Source: Deltaproteobacteria bacterium
GTDB lineage: Bacteria > Desulfobacterota > Binatia > HRBIN30 > JACQVA1
Reading direction: 5' to 3'
Assembly: GCA_016210005.1 (NCBI GenBank)
Contig: JACQVA010000006.1
Span: 1-64,000, forward strand
DNA: 64,000 nucleotides
Position numbers and translations under genes: made by a program
Notes under the pieces: generated by a model
Told to the model about the DNA's origin: nothing
Database searches by the model: none
What the model saw: the letters and a program-made list of their open reading frames with translations, nothing else
Shown here: in pieces, positions 35,049 through 42,996 of the stretch
Layout of the letters: every line of letters begins with the position of its first letter
Numbering within the stretch: position 1 is the stretch's first letter

Positions 35049-37123
35049 GCGGCGGCTCCTTTGACCTCAGGGGGTGCACTCGCGGCGGCGCCGGCGAGCG
35101 CCCGGCACAGCATTTCAACCGGGTGCGCCACCGCGCGGCCGCTGCCGTGCTCGAGCTGCATTTTGCAGGCGCCGCAATCGGTCAGCACCGTATCGAACGC
35201 GCTGTCCTTGACGGCGGCAAACACGCCGGCGCCGATCTCCATCGATTGCCGGTAATGGGCGCGCTCGAGTCCGAAGGTGCCGGACAGCCCGCAGCAGCCG
35301 CGGCCGATGTCACGGACCGCAAACCCCGGCAGCTGCCGCAGCAGCTCGACCGTGTCGTTCTCCATCCCCAGCGCGCGCAGATGACAGGGGAGATGATAGG
35401 CCGCGCTTTGCGAGCACCCGCCCAGCCGGCCGGCGAGGCCGCCGCGTTCGAGCAGAAAGCGCGACCAGAAATGCGTGTGGGCGGCGACGCGATCGGCGGC
35501 GGGCGAGGCGAACAGCCGCGGGTAGTCGCGTGCCAGCGCCAGTTGGCAGCTCGGGCAGCTGGTAATGATCTCATCACCGGCTTCAACGTGCTGGGCCAAC
35601 GCCGCGACATTGAACTCGACCAGCCGCTGCGCGGCTTCGAACTCACCCTTGGCATAGAGTGGAATGCCGCAACACTTCCACGCCGGCACGACGACTTCGT
35701 AGCCGAGCGCCTCCAGCAACTGCACCAGCGCTTGCCCGACCTCCGGGTTGTTGTAGTTGGCGAAGCAGCCGAAGTAGTACACCAGCCGAGGGCGTACACC
35801 GGATGAGGTACCCTCACCCTGACCTGCGGGTGGCGCGGGAGCGGGAACCCTCCGCTGCGGTGCGGAGGCCGACTGGTGTTCGCGGCGGGCGTACCAGCGC
35901 GCGAAAGTATCGCGCCGAAAGGCCGGCAACGGCCGCTCGCAGGCCAGCCCGAACACCTGCGCCATCACCGTGGCTGCCAGCGGCAGCTTGGGCGCATAGT
36001 TGCTCAGCGGGGCGGTGGCCGAGAAGGCTTTGTCCAGCAGCTCGACTTCGCCTTGTAGGCGGCGGCGCCAGCCGGCCGGGCCGCGGCCGTGTTGGGCCAG
36101 CGCTTGCGCCCGCCGCTGCGCGATCAGGTTGGGAATCGGGATGTCGAGCGGGCAGTCGACCTCGCAGTTGCCGCACAGGGTGCAGAGTTCGAGTGATGGG
36201 TTATCACCACAGAGGTGACTCCAAAGGTAGTCCTTCGGGCTCCAGCCCCGCGGCCCGCGAAACTCGGGGTAGGTCGGGCAGCGGGTGGCGCACGCGCGGC
36301 AGCCAATACAGATGAACAACTCGTGATACTGGCCGCGCAGAAGTTCACGGCGGCCGTTGTCGAGCACAATGACCTCGATGGCGGCGGGGGCATCGCCGGC
36401 AGGCAGAAAGCGCTCGAGCGGATTGCCGAGCGGGCGCGTGCGGGCAAGGTCGAGCAGAACGCTGTCGGCGCCGTAGGTGCCGGCGGCGTTGACCTGGCGC
36501 AGCGCGGCGGCGTCATCGGCGGCGAGCTTGTCGAGGGCGACGACGAAGATCAATTGCCGCGCGGCGCCGAGCAGCTCGCCGATGTTGGCGGAATGTTGCA
36601 GCAGGTAGAGCGCGCCGGTGGCGGCCGAGGCGGCGTTGACGCCGAAGAGCCCGACGACGGCGCGGCGTTGCCGGCCGGCCTCGCCAACCGCCACTGCCCG
36701 GCTCGCCCACCCGCCGGTGTCGCGGTGCGGCGGCAGTTGCCAGAAGCGCTGGTAACGGCCGGTGAAATCGTCATTGCCGGGCCCGTAGGTCGGGACGACG
36801 CTGAGCCGGCGCTGAGTGAGAGCGGCTTGCAGCTCGCCGATGACGGCGGCGCGGGTGGCGGCAATCGGCGAGCCTGCGGCCACCGCCGCGATGCGCTCAG
36901 CCGCCGCCGCCGCGGTGGCAGCGCGGGTCACGGTGAGGCCGCTGCGAGCCAGTGCCGCCACGAAGCGCTGTTGCAGTTCGTCGCTGTGGGCCGCGGCGTG
37001 CTCACGATCGCGCCGCAGCGCCGAGAGCGCCGGCGCGGGCGCGAGTGCGCGGCGCACTAGGCTGGCGGCAGCGCGTTGCCGGGCCGGCTCGTTACTGGGC
37101 TCGCTGAGGTAGATCGGCAGCAT
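35045..37123 (-). CDS. LUD / dicluster Fe-S / double CCG-domain oxidoreductase (LutB-LutA-like fusion)
   Basis: About 692 aa. Residues 1 to about 260 are LUD-like (VVGLFGVNAASAATGALYLL, QLIFVVALDKL). Two [4Fe-4S] motifs follow: Cys272-275-278-282 and Cys314-317-320-324. The C-terminal half has two cysteine-rich CCG domains: YYFGCFANYNNPEVG with WKCCGIPLY, then YHLPCHLRALG with GRGCCGLSGTFG. This joins what are LutB and LutA in lactate oxidation and also resembles HdrD/GlpC. It probably hands electrons between the AOR/polyferredoxin and a quinone or disulfide. Start chosen at ATG 37123; an in-frame GTG at 37168 would add a CGEQSCGEQSE duplication. First gene of the redox operon. Confidence 0.87.
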   Translation of the reverse strand: MLPIYLSEPSNEPARQRAAASLVRRALAPAPALSALRRDREHAAAHSDELQQRFVAALARSGLTVTRAATAAAAAERIAAVAAGSPIAATRAAVIGELQAALTQRRLSVVPTYGPGNDDFTGRYQRFWQLPPHRDTGGWASRAVAVGEAGRQRRAVVGLFGVNAASAATGALYLLQHSANIGELLGAARQLIFVVALDKLAADDAAALRQVNAAGTYGADSVLLDLARTRPLGNPLERFLPAGDAPAAIEVIVLDNGRRELLRGQYHELFICIGCRACATRCPTYPEFRGPRGWSPKDYLWSHLCGDNPSLELCTLCGNCEVDCPLDIPIPNLIAQRRAQALAQHGRGPAGWRRRLQGEVELLDKAFSATAPLSNYAPKLPLAATVMAQVFGLACERPLPAFRRDTFARWYARREHQSASAPQRRVPAPAPPAGQGEGTSSGVRPRLVYYFGCFANYNNPEVGQALVQLLEALGYEVVVPAWKCCGIPLYAKGEFEAAQRLVEFNVAALAQHVEAGDEIITSCPSCQLALARDYPRLFASPAADRVAAHTHFWSRFLLERGGLAGRLGGCSQSAAYHLPCHLRALGMENDTVELLRQLPGFAVRDIGRGCCGLSGTFGLERAHYRQSMEIGAGVFAAVKDSAFDTVLTDCGACKMQLEHGSGRAVAHPVEMLCRALAGAAASAPPEVKGAAA

Positions 37124-37129
37124 GAACTC

Positions 37130-37156
37130 GGATTGCTCACCACAGGATTGCTCACC
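37130..37156. repeat. 15-base tandem duplication at the start of the LUD/CCG gene
   Basis: ggattgctcacc occurs at 37130-37141 and again at 37145-37156, a 15-base period. It is in frame, so it would encode a doubled CGEQS if translation began at 37168. More likely it is the leader just before ATG 37123. Confidence 0.5.
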
Positions 37157-37165
37157 GCAGCGGCC

Positions 37166-37249
37166 CACGGAGGCAAAGGCTAGAGCGCGGGAAGCTTGTC
37201 GGCGATGGCACGTTCGCGCGTTGGCGGTCTTGCAGTAGCGGCCTCCGTG
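37166..37249. repeat. Inverted CACGGAGGC / GCCTCCGTG pair in the hyuB - LUD gap
   Basis: CACGGAGGC at 37166-37174 and GCCTCCGTG at 37241-37249 are perfect complements within the 161-base gap. Next to the right arm, on the minus strand, is ccaccacagagacagagaacc. CACAGAG...CACGGAGG strings are common as dispersed intergenic sequence in environmental genomes; I judge this a copy from memory, not by comparison. No clear promoter for the redox operon is seen. Confidence 0.3.
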
Positions 37250-37284
37250 TCGGTTCTCTGTCTCTGTGGTGGTCCAATCCGAAG

Positions 37285-39048
37285 TTATCCGCGCGCGGCG
37301 GTTGACGCGCGCTTTGGCCGGCTGGCCCGGCGCTTGCCGGGGGCTTTCGAGTTGTTGGCGGGAGCGGCTTTGTTCGCCCGCAGGCGTTTGGTCTTGGCCC
37401 AGTCGATCTGGTTCTTCTTAGCGTCGATGGCCACGCGATAGACCTTGGCGGCTTGTTCCACCGTGACGTAGTCGTTACGCACATCGGCCAGCACCCGCTC
37501 GGGATCGCGTTGATGCGCCAGGCCGTAACCGCCGCCGCCGTTGGCACGAATGCGGACGCTGTCGCCGGGCTGCAGCATGTAGCCCTTTTTCGGATGCGGC
37601 CGGATGGTGCGGTTGATCACCAAGTCGGCGGTAGCGCCCGGCAGCCCGCCGCGCAGGCCCAGCGGCGGGTGATTGATGCGCTCCTGCATGCAGAAGAAGG
37701 TCGCCGGTTTCTTGCTTTGCACCTGGACCTCGATTTCCTGACCCAGGCCCCCACGATACTTACCCGCGCCGCCGGAGTCACGCACCATTTCGCGTTTGCG
37801 CACGAACAGCGGGAACTCGTTCTCGATCACCTCGATCGGGATGTCGGAGATGACGAACGGGAACAGCGTGGTCGGCGAGTCCTTGGTCGGGCGTGCGCCC
37901 ATGCCGCCGAGGCAGGTGCAGATGCCGACCATGGGATCGCCGCGCTCGTTGGTGCCGATGACGCCGAAGTTGGAGACCGCGGCGGAGTCGGCGACGACGC
38001 GGTTGGGGATCACTTTGGCGAGTGCGCCGAAGACGGCCGACGGGATGTAGAAGCCGGTGAGGTGCCGGGCCATTACCGGGGCCGGGTACTTGGCGTTCAT
38101 GATGCTGCCTTCGGGCGCGACCAGGGTGAGCGGCCGGTAGCTGCCTTCGTTGTCGCGCACGTGCGGGAAGATGGTGCACATCAGGCACTGGTGCGTCAGC
38201 GCCAGGGTGTGGTTGTACACCAGATTGATGCCGTACATGCTTTGGGGCGAGCTGCCGGAGTAGTCGATGGTGATGTCGGAGCCCTTGATCGTCAGCGCCA
38301 GCGCCATCTTCACCGGGTCTTTGGCATCGTAACCGTCGGTGAAGGTAGCGTAACGGTAGGTGCCGTCGGGGATCAGCGCGATGGCGGCGCGCGTGGCCTC
38401 CTCACTGGTGCGGATCATCGCTTGCGAAAGGCCGTCGAGATCGGCGAGGCCGAACTCCTCCATCATGCGGGCGATCTTGTTGGCGGCGGCTTCGGCGGCG
38501 CCCATTTGCGCGCGAATGTCGGACAGCACCACCTCCGGATGGCGGATGTTGCTGGAGACCATCTCGAAGATGTCGAGGTTGGGCTCGCCGGCGGCGAAGA
38601 GCTTTACCGGCGGGATGAGGATGCCTTCCTCGTACAGCGAAGTGCTGTCGGCCGAAAAGCCGCGCCCGCCCATGTCGATGTGATGGCCGAGGTAGGCGGC
38701 GAAGCCGACCAGCTGCTCGCGCAAGAAGATCGGCGCAATCACCGCGGTGTCGTTGATGTGGCCGCCGACTTTCCACGGGTCGTTGGAAATCAACACGTCG
38801 CCGGGTTTCAACTCATCGGGGGAGAACTTCTCGAGCAGGCACTTCACCGTTTGGCGAATGTGACATTCGCCTTCGTCGGCGTGGGTCATGAAGTTGCCCT
38901 GCCGGTCGTAAAGACCGGCCGAGCAGTCCTTAGCCTCGCGGATGATGGGCGAGAAAGCCGCGCGAATGAGGCCGGCGATCTCCTCGTTGAGGATGGTGCG
39001 GCAGCGGTTCCACAGAATCTCGAGCGTGACCGGATCGAAGGTGCTCAT
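37285..39048 (-). CDS. Hydantoinase B / oxoprolinase family beta subunit (HyuB-like)
   Basis: About 587 aa. It begins STFDPVTLEILWNRC and has the HyuB hallmarks MTHADEGECHIRQTVKCL, DVLISNDPWKVGGHINDTAV, LGHHIDMGG and RDSGGAGKYRGGLGQE. With the alpha subunit it forms an ATP-dependent amidohydrolase, or a carboxylase as in acetone and acetophenone carboxylases. ATG 39048 overlaps the alpha-subunit stop by one base (TGATG). The last 45 residues are an unusual Lys/Arg/Ala-rich tail (NSKAPGKRRASRPKRA) absent from most relatives. Substrate unknown. Confidence 0.9.
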   Translation of the reverse strand: MSTFDPVTLEILWNRCRTILNEEIAGLIRAAFSPIIREAKDCSAGLYDRQGNFMTHADEGECHIRQTVKCLLEKFSPDELKPGDVLISNDPWKVGGHINDTAVIAPIFLREQLVGFAAYLGHHIDMGGRGFSADSTSLYEEGILIPPVKLFAAGEPNLDIFEMVSSNIRHPEVVLSDIRAQMGAAEAAANKIARMMEEFGLADLDGLSQAMIRTSEEATRAAIALIPDGTYRYATFTDGYDAKDPVKMALALTIKGSDITIDYSGSSPQSMYGINLVYNHTLALTHQCLMCTIFPHVRDNEGSYRPLTLVAPEGSIMNAKYPAPVMARHLTGFYIPSAVFGALAKVIPNRVVADSAAVSNFGVIGTNERGDPMVGICTCLGGMGARPTKDSPTTLFPFVISDIPIEVIENEFPLFVRKREMVRDSGGAGKYRGGLGQEIEVQVQSKKPATFFCMQERINHPPLGLRGGLPGATADLVINRTIRPHPKKGYMLQPGDSVRIRANGGGGYGLAHQRDPERVLADVRNDYVTVEQAAKVYRVAIDAKKNQIDWAKTKRLRANKAAPANNSKAPGKRRASRPKRASTAARG

Positions 39049-41135
39049 CACACGGCTCCCGTTGGTACCGACACCACCACGTTTCCGAGTTGATCGACCG
39101 TGGCGGTGCCTCCAGGGCCGATCACCACGGTCGACTCGCGCTCCTCGATCACGGCCGGTCCGTCGCAACTGAAACCGGGCGCGAGCTGATAGCGATCGTA
39201 GACCGGGCAGGGGCGCAGTTCGTTGAACTCGGGGAAGTACACCGGACGCTCGCCCTTGCGCGCCGAGCCGGTGGCGGCGCTGCGGCGATGGTTGAGCGTC
39301 AGCTGCGGGCGCGGGCCGGCGGCGACGATCTTCCAGTTCACGCCCATGACTTCGAGGTCGGGGTGGCTCCAGTTGTATTTCTGCATGTGGGCGGTGGAGA
39401 AGGCATTGAGAATCTGCTCGCGGTGCTCGGGGCCCAGGCGGCCGGATGGAATCGACACGTCGATCTCGCGTCCCTGCAGCGCGTAACGCATATCGGCCGA
39501 GCGCGTGATGGTCACCTGCTCGCGCGGCACGCCGGCCTGGCTGAGCAGGCGGCGGCCTTCCTCCTCCATCTCGGCATAGATGCGGTTGAGCGTGTTGGGC
39601 TCGAAGTCGGTGAGTTTGAGGATGTAGGTCCGGATGAAATCGAACGACAGCGGTGCCACCAGGAAGCCGAAGGCGGAAGCGACGCCGGCGACGTGGGGGA
39701 CCAGGAAGCGCCGGATGCCGAGCTTGCGGCAGACGTTGAAAGCATGCACCGGGCCGGCACCGCCGAAGGCGATCATGGTGTACGGCCCCAGTTCGATGCC
39801 CTTCTCGACCGCCAGCACGCGGGCGGCGTTGGCCATGTTCTCATCGACGATGTTGTGGACGCCCCAAGCAGCGGCAAGCACGGTCAGTTTGGCCGGCTTG
39901 GCGATCTGTTCGCCGAGCGCGGTCTCGGCGGCCGCGCGATCGAGCGCCATGCCGCCGCCGAGGAAGTAGCCGGCGTCGAGGTAGCCGAGCACCAGGTCGG
40001 CATCGGTGACGGTCGGCTGGGTGCCGCCCCGCCCGTAGCATACTGGGCCCGGCGCCGCGCCCGCACTGAGCGGTCCGACGGTGAGCAAGCCCATTTGGTC
40101 GAGGCCAGCGATCGAGCCGCCGCCGGCGCCGATTTCCAGCATGTCGATCACCGGCAAGTTGACCGGCAACCCGCTGCCTTTCTTGAAGCGGGCCATGCGT
40201 GCGACCTCGAACTCCTTGGTCACCTGCGGCTTACAGTCGTCGATCAGGCAGCTCTTGGCGGTGGAGCCGCCCATGTCGAAGGAGAGGATGTGCGGATAGT
40301 TGAGCTGTTCGCCGAGAAAGGCGCCGAGCACCGCGCCGGCGGCCGGTCCGGACTCGAGGATGCGGATGGGGAATTGCGCCGCCACTTCGGGAGTAGTGAT
40401 GCCGCCGTGCGAGAGCATCATGAGGAACTCGCCGCCGAAGCGCAGCTTGCCCAGCTGCTCGCCGAAGTTGGCCAGGTAGCGGCGCGTCGGCGGCAACGCG
40501 AAGCTGTTGGCGACCGTGGTCGAGGCGCGCTCGTACTCGCGGATTTCCGGCACCACTTCGCACGAGAGGCTGACTTCGATCTGTGGCGCCTCCTTGCGGA
40601 TCAGCTCGCGCATCCGGTGCTCGTGCGCCGGGTTGCGGAAGGAGTGCAGGAAGCAGACGGCGATGGCCTCGACGCCGTCTTTCACCAGCGCCCGCACCGC
40701 CTGGCGCGCCTGCCTTTCATCGAGCTTGGTGCGGACCACGCCGCCGGCATCGACTCGCTCGCGGATACCGCGCCGCCATCGCCGCGGGACCAACGGTACC
40801 GGCATGTCGATGTTGATGTCATAGTTGTCGTAGCGGCTGCCGCGGCCGACTTCGAGAAAATCACGAAACCCCTCGGTCACCAACAGTGCCGTCTTGGCAC
40901 CCACTCTCTGGATCAAAGTATTGATCACCAGTGTGGTGCCATGGATGAGGTGGCGGACCTCGCTGTCGAGGCGGATGCCTTGCTCCGCACAGACCGTGCG
41001 GATGCCGTCGATGGCGGCCCGGGCCGGGTCGTCCGGGGTGGTAAGCACCTTGCCGGCGTGGACCTCGCCGCGCTCGGTATCCCACACCACTACATCCGTG
41101 AACGTTCCCCCAATATCGCAACCGATCCGATACAT
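39048..41135 (-). CDS. Hydantoinase A / oxoprolinase family alpha subunit (HyuA-like)
   Basis: 695 aa of the acetate-kinase-like ATPase superfamily. It begins RIGCDIGGTFTDVVV (phosphate loop) and has HGTTLVINTLIQR, then the second nucleotide-binding part SFDMGGSTAKSCLID and IAFGGAGPVHAFNVCRKLG. The subunit uses ATP to activate a cyclic amide or a ketone. GGAGAG lies 11 bases before ATG 41135. It is the first gene after a good promoter with a palindromic operator at its start site (41151-41194), so expression is likely repressor-controlled. The long plus-strand frame opposite is a shadow. Confidence 0.92.
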   Translation of the reverse strand: MYRIGCDIGGTFTDVVVWDTERGEVHAGKVLTTPDDPARAAIDGIRTVCAEQGIRLDSEVRHLIHGTTLVINTLIQRVGAKTALLVTEGFRDFLEVGRGSRYDNYDINIDMPVPLVPRRWRRGIRERVDAGGVVRTKLDERQARQAVRALVKDGVEAIAVCFLHSFRNPAHEHRMRELIRKEAPQIEVSLSCEVVPEIREYERASTTVANSFALPPTRRYLANFGEQLGKLRFGGEFLMMLSHGGITTPEVAAQFPIRILESGPAAGAVLGAFLGEQLNYPHILSFDMGGSTAKSCLIDDCKPQVTKEFEVARMARFKKGSGLPVNLPVIDMLEIGAGGGSIAGLDQMGLLTVGPLSAGAAPGPVCYGRGGTQPTVTDADLVLGYLDAGYFLGGGMALDRAAAETALGEQIAKPAKLTVLAAAWGVHNIVDENMANAARVLAVEKGIELGPYTMIAFGGAGPVHAFNVCRKLGIRRFLVPHVAGVASAFGFLVAPLSFDFIRTYILKLTDFEPNTLNRIYAEMEEEGRRLLSQAGVPREQVTITRSADMRYALQGREIDVSIPSGRLGPEHREQILNAFSTAHMQKYNWSHPDLEVMGVNWKIVAAGPRPQLTLNHRRSAATGSARKGERPVYFPEFNELRPCPVYDRYQLAPGFSCDGPAVIEERESTVVIGPGGTATVDQLGNVVVSVPTGAV

Positions 41136-41150
41136 GCGCGCACAGCTCTC

Positions 41151-41163
41151 CTGGTCTGACCAG
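41151..41163. promoter_or_regulatory. Palindromic operator CTGGTCTGACCAG at the hyuA start site
   Basis: A perfect 6+1+6 palindrome lies one base downstream of the hyuA -10 box, covering the expected transcription start. The core TGGTCTGACCA fits the TNGTNNNACNA class bound by FadR-type GntR regulators (PdhR, LldR and FadR are known examples). Its position would block RNA polymerase. Confidence 0.75.
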
Positions 41164-41164
41164 C

Positions 41165-41194
41165 TCTATATCGTGCGTCCTGAAATAGAGTCAA
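41165..41194 (-). promoter_or_regulatory. Sigma70-type promoter of hyuAB
   Basis: Read on the minus strand: -35 TTGACT (41189-41194), an 18-base spacer, and -10 TATAGA (41165-41170). The start would fall in the operator at 41151-41163, giving a leader of about 25 bases to ATG 41135. Confidence 0.7.
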
Positions 41195-41198
41195 GTTC

Positions 41199-41210
41199 GG
41201 CCAATTGGCC
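41199..41210. promoter_or_regulatory. 12-bp palindrome GGCCAATTGGCC upstream of the hyuA promoter
   Basis: A perfect palindrome centred about 10 bases upstream of the -35 box, flanked at a distance by GTGCGT (41173-41178) and ACGCAC (41212-41217). The location suits an activator site; the binder is unknown. Confidence 0.35.
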
Positions 41211-41249
41211 TACGCACAAGGAAATAGCCCGAACGTAATCGTTGGGCTT

Positions 41250-41262
41250 CTGGTCTGACCAG
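41250..41262. promoter_or_regulatory. Second copy of operator CTGGTCTGACCAG
   Basis: Identical 13 bases to the site at 41151-41163, with centres 99 bases apart. It could support repression by looping, or control the plus-strand gene that starts at 41410. Confidence 0.7.
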
Positions 41263-41409
41263 CAGCGTCAACCGCCTCGGTCGGCCCCAAGCCCACGGCG
41301 AGGAGCTAGTCTGCGCCAGCGGCCGGTGCTTGCCAACGGCCGCGCTGAGCTTGGCGCTCTTGGCCGCGGGGTGTATCTGGTCGAAGTGGGTTGGCGCAGC
41401 GGCAAGGCT

Positions 41410-42045
41410 ATGCAGGGACCGAAGCAGGCACAGGGGGCGGGCGTGATGCTGTTGCTGCTGGCGCTGGCCGCCCCGCTTGTGGCGCTGGCGGTGGAGCCCG
41501 CCGGATCGTCCGCGTCCGAGCGGGCACTGGCGTTGTGCGATGCGCTCGACGATCGGCCGAGCGCCGGGGCGCAGGCGCAGCTGGCGCGCGCCCTAGAACT
41601 GGCTGAACAGGCAGTGACGGCGGACGCGGGTGACGCCAAAGCGCACTTCGCCGTCTTCTGTGCGCTCGCCAAGCGGACTTATCTCGCCGGCTACAGCCTC
41701 GGCAGCCTGTTCGCCGTGCGCCGGCTCCACCGCGAGATCGATGCCACGCTCGCGCTCGCGCCGGATTACAGCGATGCCTTGGTGGCGAAGGCGGCGTTTC
41801 TGCTCAATCTGCCGCGCCTGCTCGGCGGCGACGTGCCGGCGGCGCAACAGCTGCTGCTGCGCGTGCTCGCGGTGGAGCCAGACCGGATCAGTGCCCGGCT
41901 CTACCTGGCCGAGGCCCTGTTCGCTCTCGAGGCGCCGGAGGCGGCGCGCGCCGAAGCTCAGCGCGCCCTAGCCAGCGCCGGCGCCGCCGGCCGCCCGGCA
42001 CAAGTGGATGAGGCGCGGGCGTTGCTGGCGCGTTTCACCCGCTAG
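41410..42045 (+). CDS. Exported TPR-like repeat protein
   Basis: About 211 aa from ATG 41410 (AAGG site); the longer frame back to 41242 crosses the operator and lacks family features. The N terminus has a hydrophobic signal (VMLLLLALAAPLVALAV). The rest is alpha-helical TPR-like units (ARALELAEQAVTADAGDAKAHFAVFCALA, quoted in part; EIDATLALAPDYSDALVAKAAFLL; LLRVLAVEPDRISARLYLAEALFAL). Such proteins act as periplasmic scaffolds. It ends nine bases before the converging LLM gene. Specific role unknown. Confidence 0.7.
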   Translation: MQGPKQAQGAGVMLLLLALAAPLVALAVEPAGSSASERALALCDALDDRPSAGAQAQLARALELAEQAVTADAGDAKAHFAVFCALAKRTYLAGYSLGSLFAVRRLHREIDATLALAPDYSDALVAKAAFLLNLPRLLGGDVPAAQQLLLRVLAVEPDRISARLYLAEALFALEAPEAARAEAQRALASAGAAGRPAQVDEARALLARFTR

Positions 42046-42054
42046 CACGCCAGT

Positions 42055-42993
42055 CTAGCGATACCGCGGCATCACCTCGGCGGCGAAGCGCTCGAAGACG
42101 TCCATGTTGTACGGGTTCAACGTCAGCACGAAGTGGCTGACGCCGGCGGCGATGAAGGCGTCGATCTGCCGGCAGACCTCGCCGGCGTTGCCCAGCAGCA
42201 TCCACTTGCGCGCCTCGTCTTCGCTGATGTTCTGGTACATGGCATAGCCCATCACCATCGGCGCCGCCGGCTCGAGGTCGTCACCGATGAACGCCGGCAC
42301 CAGCACTTGCTTCTCGATGGCATCGCAGTCCCGCCCCTCCTGGGTGCAATAGCCGCGCAGCACTTCGATCTTACGGCGATACACTTCCGGTGAGCCGAAG
42401 GAACTCCAAACGTCGGCGTGGCGGGCGACGATCGGCAGCATACGTTTCTCGCCCGCGCCGGCGATGACGATGGGCGGGTGCGGTTTCTGCACCGGCTTGG
42501 GCTCGAAGGTGGCGGCGCTGAGCTGGTAGTACTTGCCGTTCGCCGTCGTGTAGGGCTCGCGCCACAGCGAGCGGATGATCGCCAGCGCCTCGTCGAGGCG
42601 CTGGCAGCGTTCGCGCGGCGTGCCGAGCGGGATGCCGAACATCTGATGCTCGGGCTCGAACCAGCCGGTGCCGATGCCGAACTCGAGCCGGCCGCCGCTG
42701 ATGACATCGACGGTGGTGGCGATCTTGGCGAGAATCGCCGGGTGCCGGTAAGTATTGCCGGTCACCAGCGCGCCGATGCGAATGCGCTTGGTGTTCACCG
42801 CCAGCGCGGCCAGGCAGCTCCACGCCTCCAGGCAGGGATCGAACGGATCCATCATGACGGCGACGAAGTGGTCGAAGGTCCAGGCGGTGTCGTAGCCCAA
42901 GTCTTCCGCGCGCTGCCAGATGCGGACGATCTCGTCCCACGAGGCAAACTGCTGTCCGGTTTGAATGCCGAAGCGAACACCTGTGGCGGCCAT
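42055..42993 (-). CDS. LLM-class F420/flavin-dependent oxidoreductase
   Basis: 312 aa luciferase-like barrel. It opens RFGIQTGQQFASWDEIVRIW, has TAWTFDHFV, the family segment VDVISGGRLEFGIGTGWFEPEH near residue 95, and PPIVIAGAGEKRMLPIVARHADVW at the phosphate-binding region. The TGW-F-E-EH form is close to F420-dependent dehydrogenases and monooxygenases. It is the last gene in a run with an alpha/beta hydrolase (three-base gap) and a B12-binding radical SAM protein. Substrate unknown; F420 use is supported by the F420 reductase elsewhere in the window. Confidence 0.88.
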   Translation of the reverse strand: MAATGVRFGIQTGQQFASWDEIVRIWQRAEDLGYDTAWTFDHFVAVMMDPFDPCLEAWSCLAALAVNTKRIRIGALVTGNTYRHPAILAKIATTVDVISGGRLEFGIGTGWFEPEHQMFGIPLGTPRERCQRLDEALAIIRSLWREPYTTANGKYYQLSAATFEPKPVQKPHPPIVIAGAGEKRMLPIVARHADVWSSFGSPEVYRRKIEVLRGYCTQEGRDCDAIEKQVLVPAFIGDDLEPAAPMVMGYAMYQNISEDEARKWMLLGNAGEVCRQIDAFIAAGVSHFVLTLNPYNMDVFERFAAEVMPRYR

Positions 42994-42996
42994 CCT

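Noticed and set aside
37453..41159. 546- and 689-codon plus-strand frames opposite hyuB and hyuA
   Set aside because: Shadow frames. One reads straight through the hyuA promoter, and HyuA/HyuB motifs are unambiguous on the minus strand.
41242..41409. N-terminal extension of the TPR gene starting at 41242
   Set aside because: It would run through the second operator palindrome and encodes an Arg/Pro-rich stretch before a signal peptide. ATG 41410 places the signal peptide at the N terminus.
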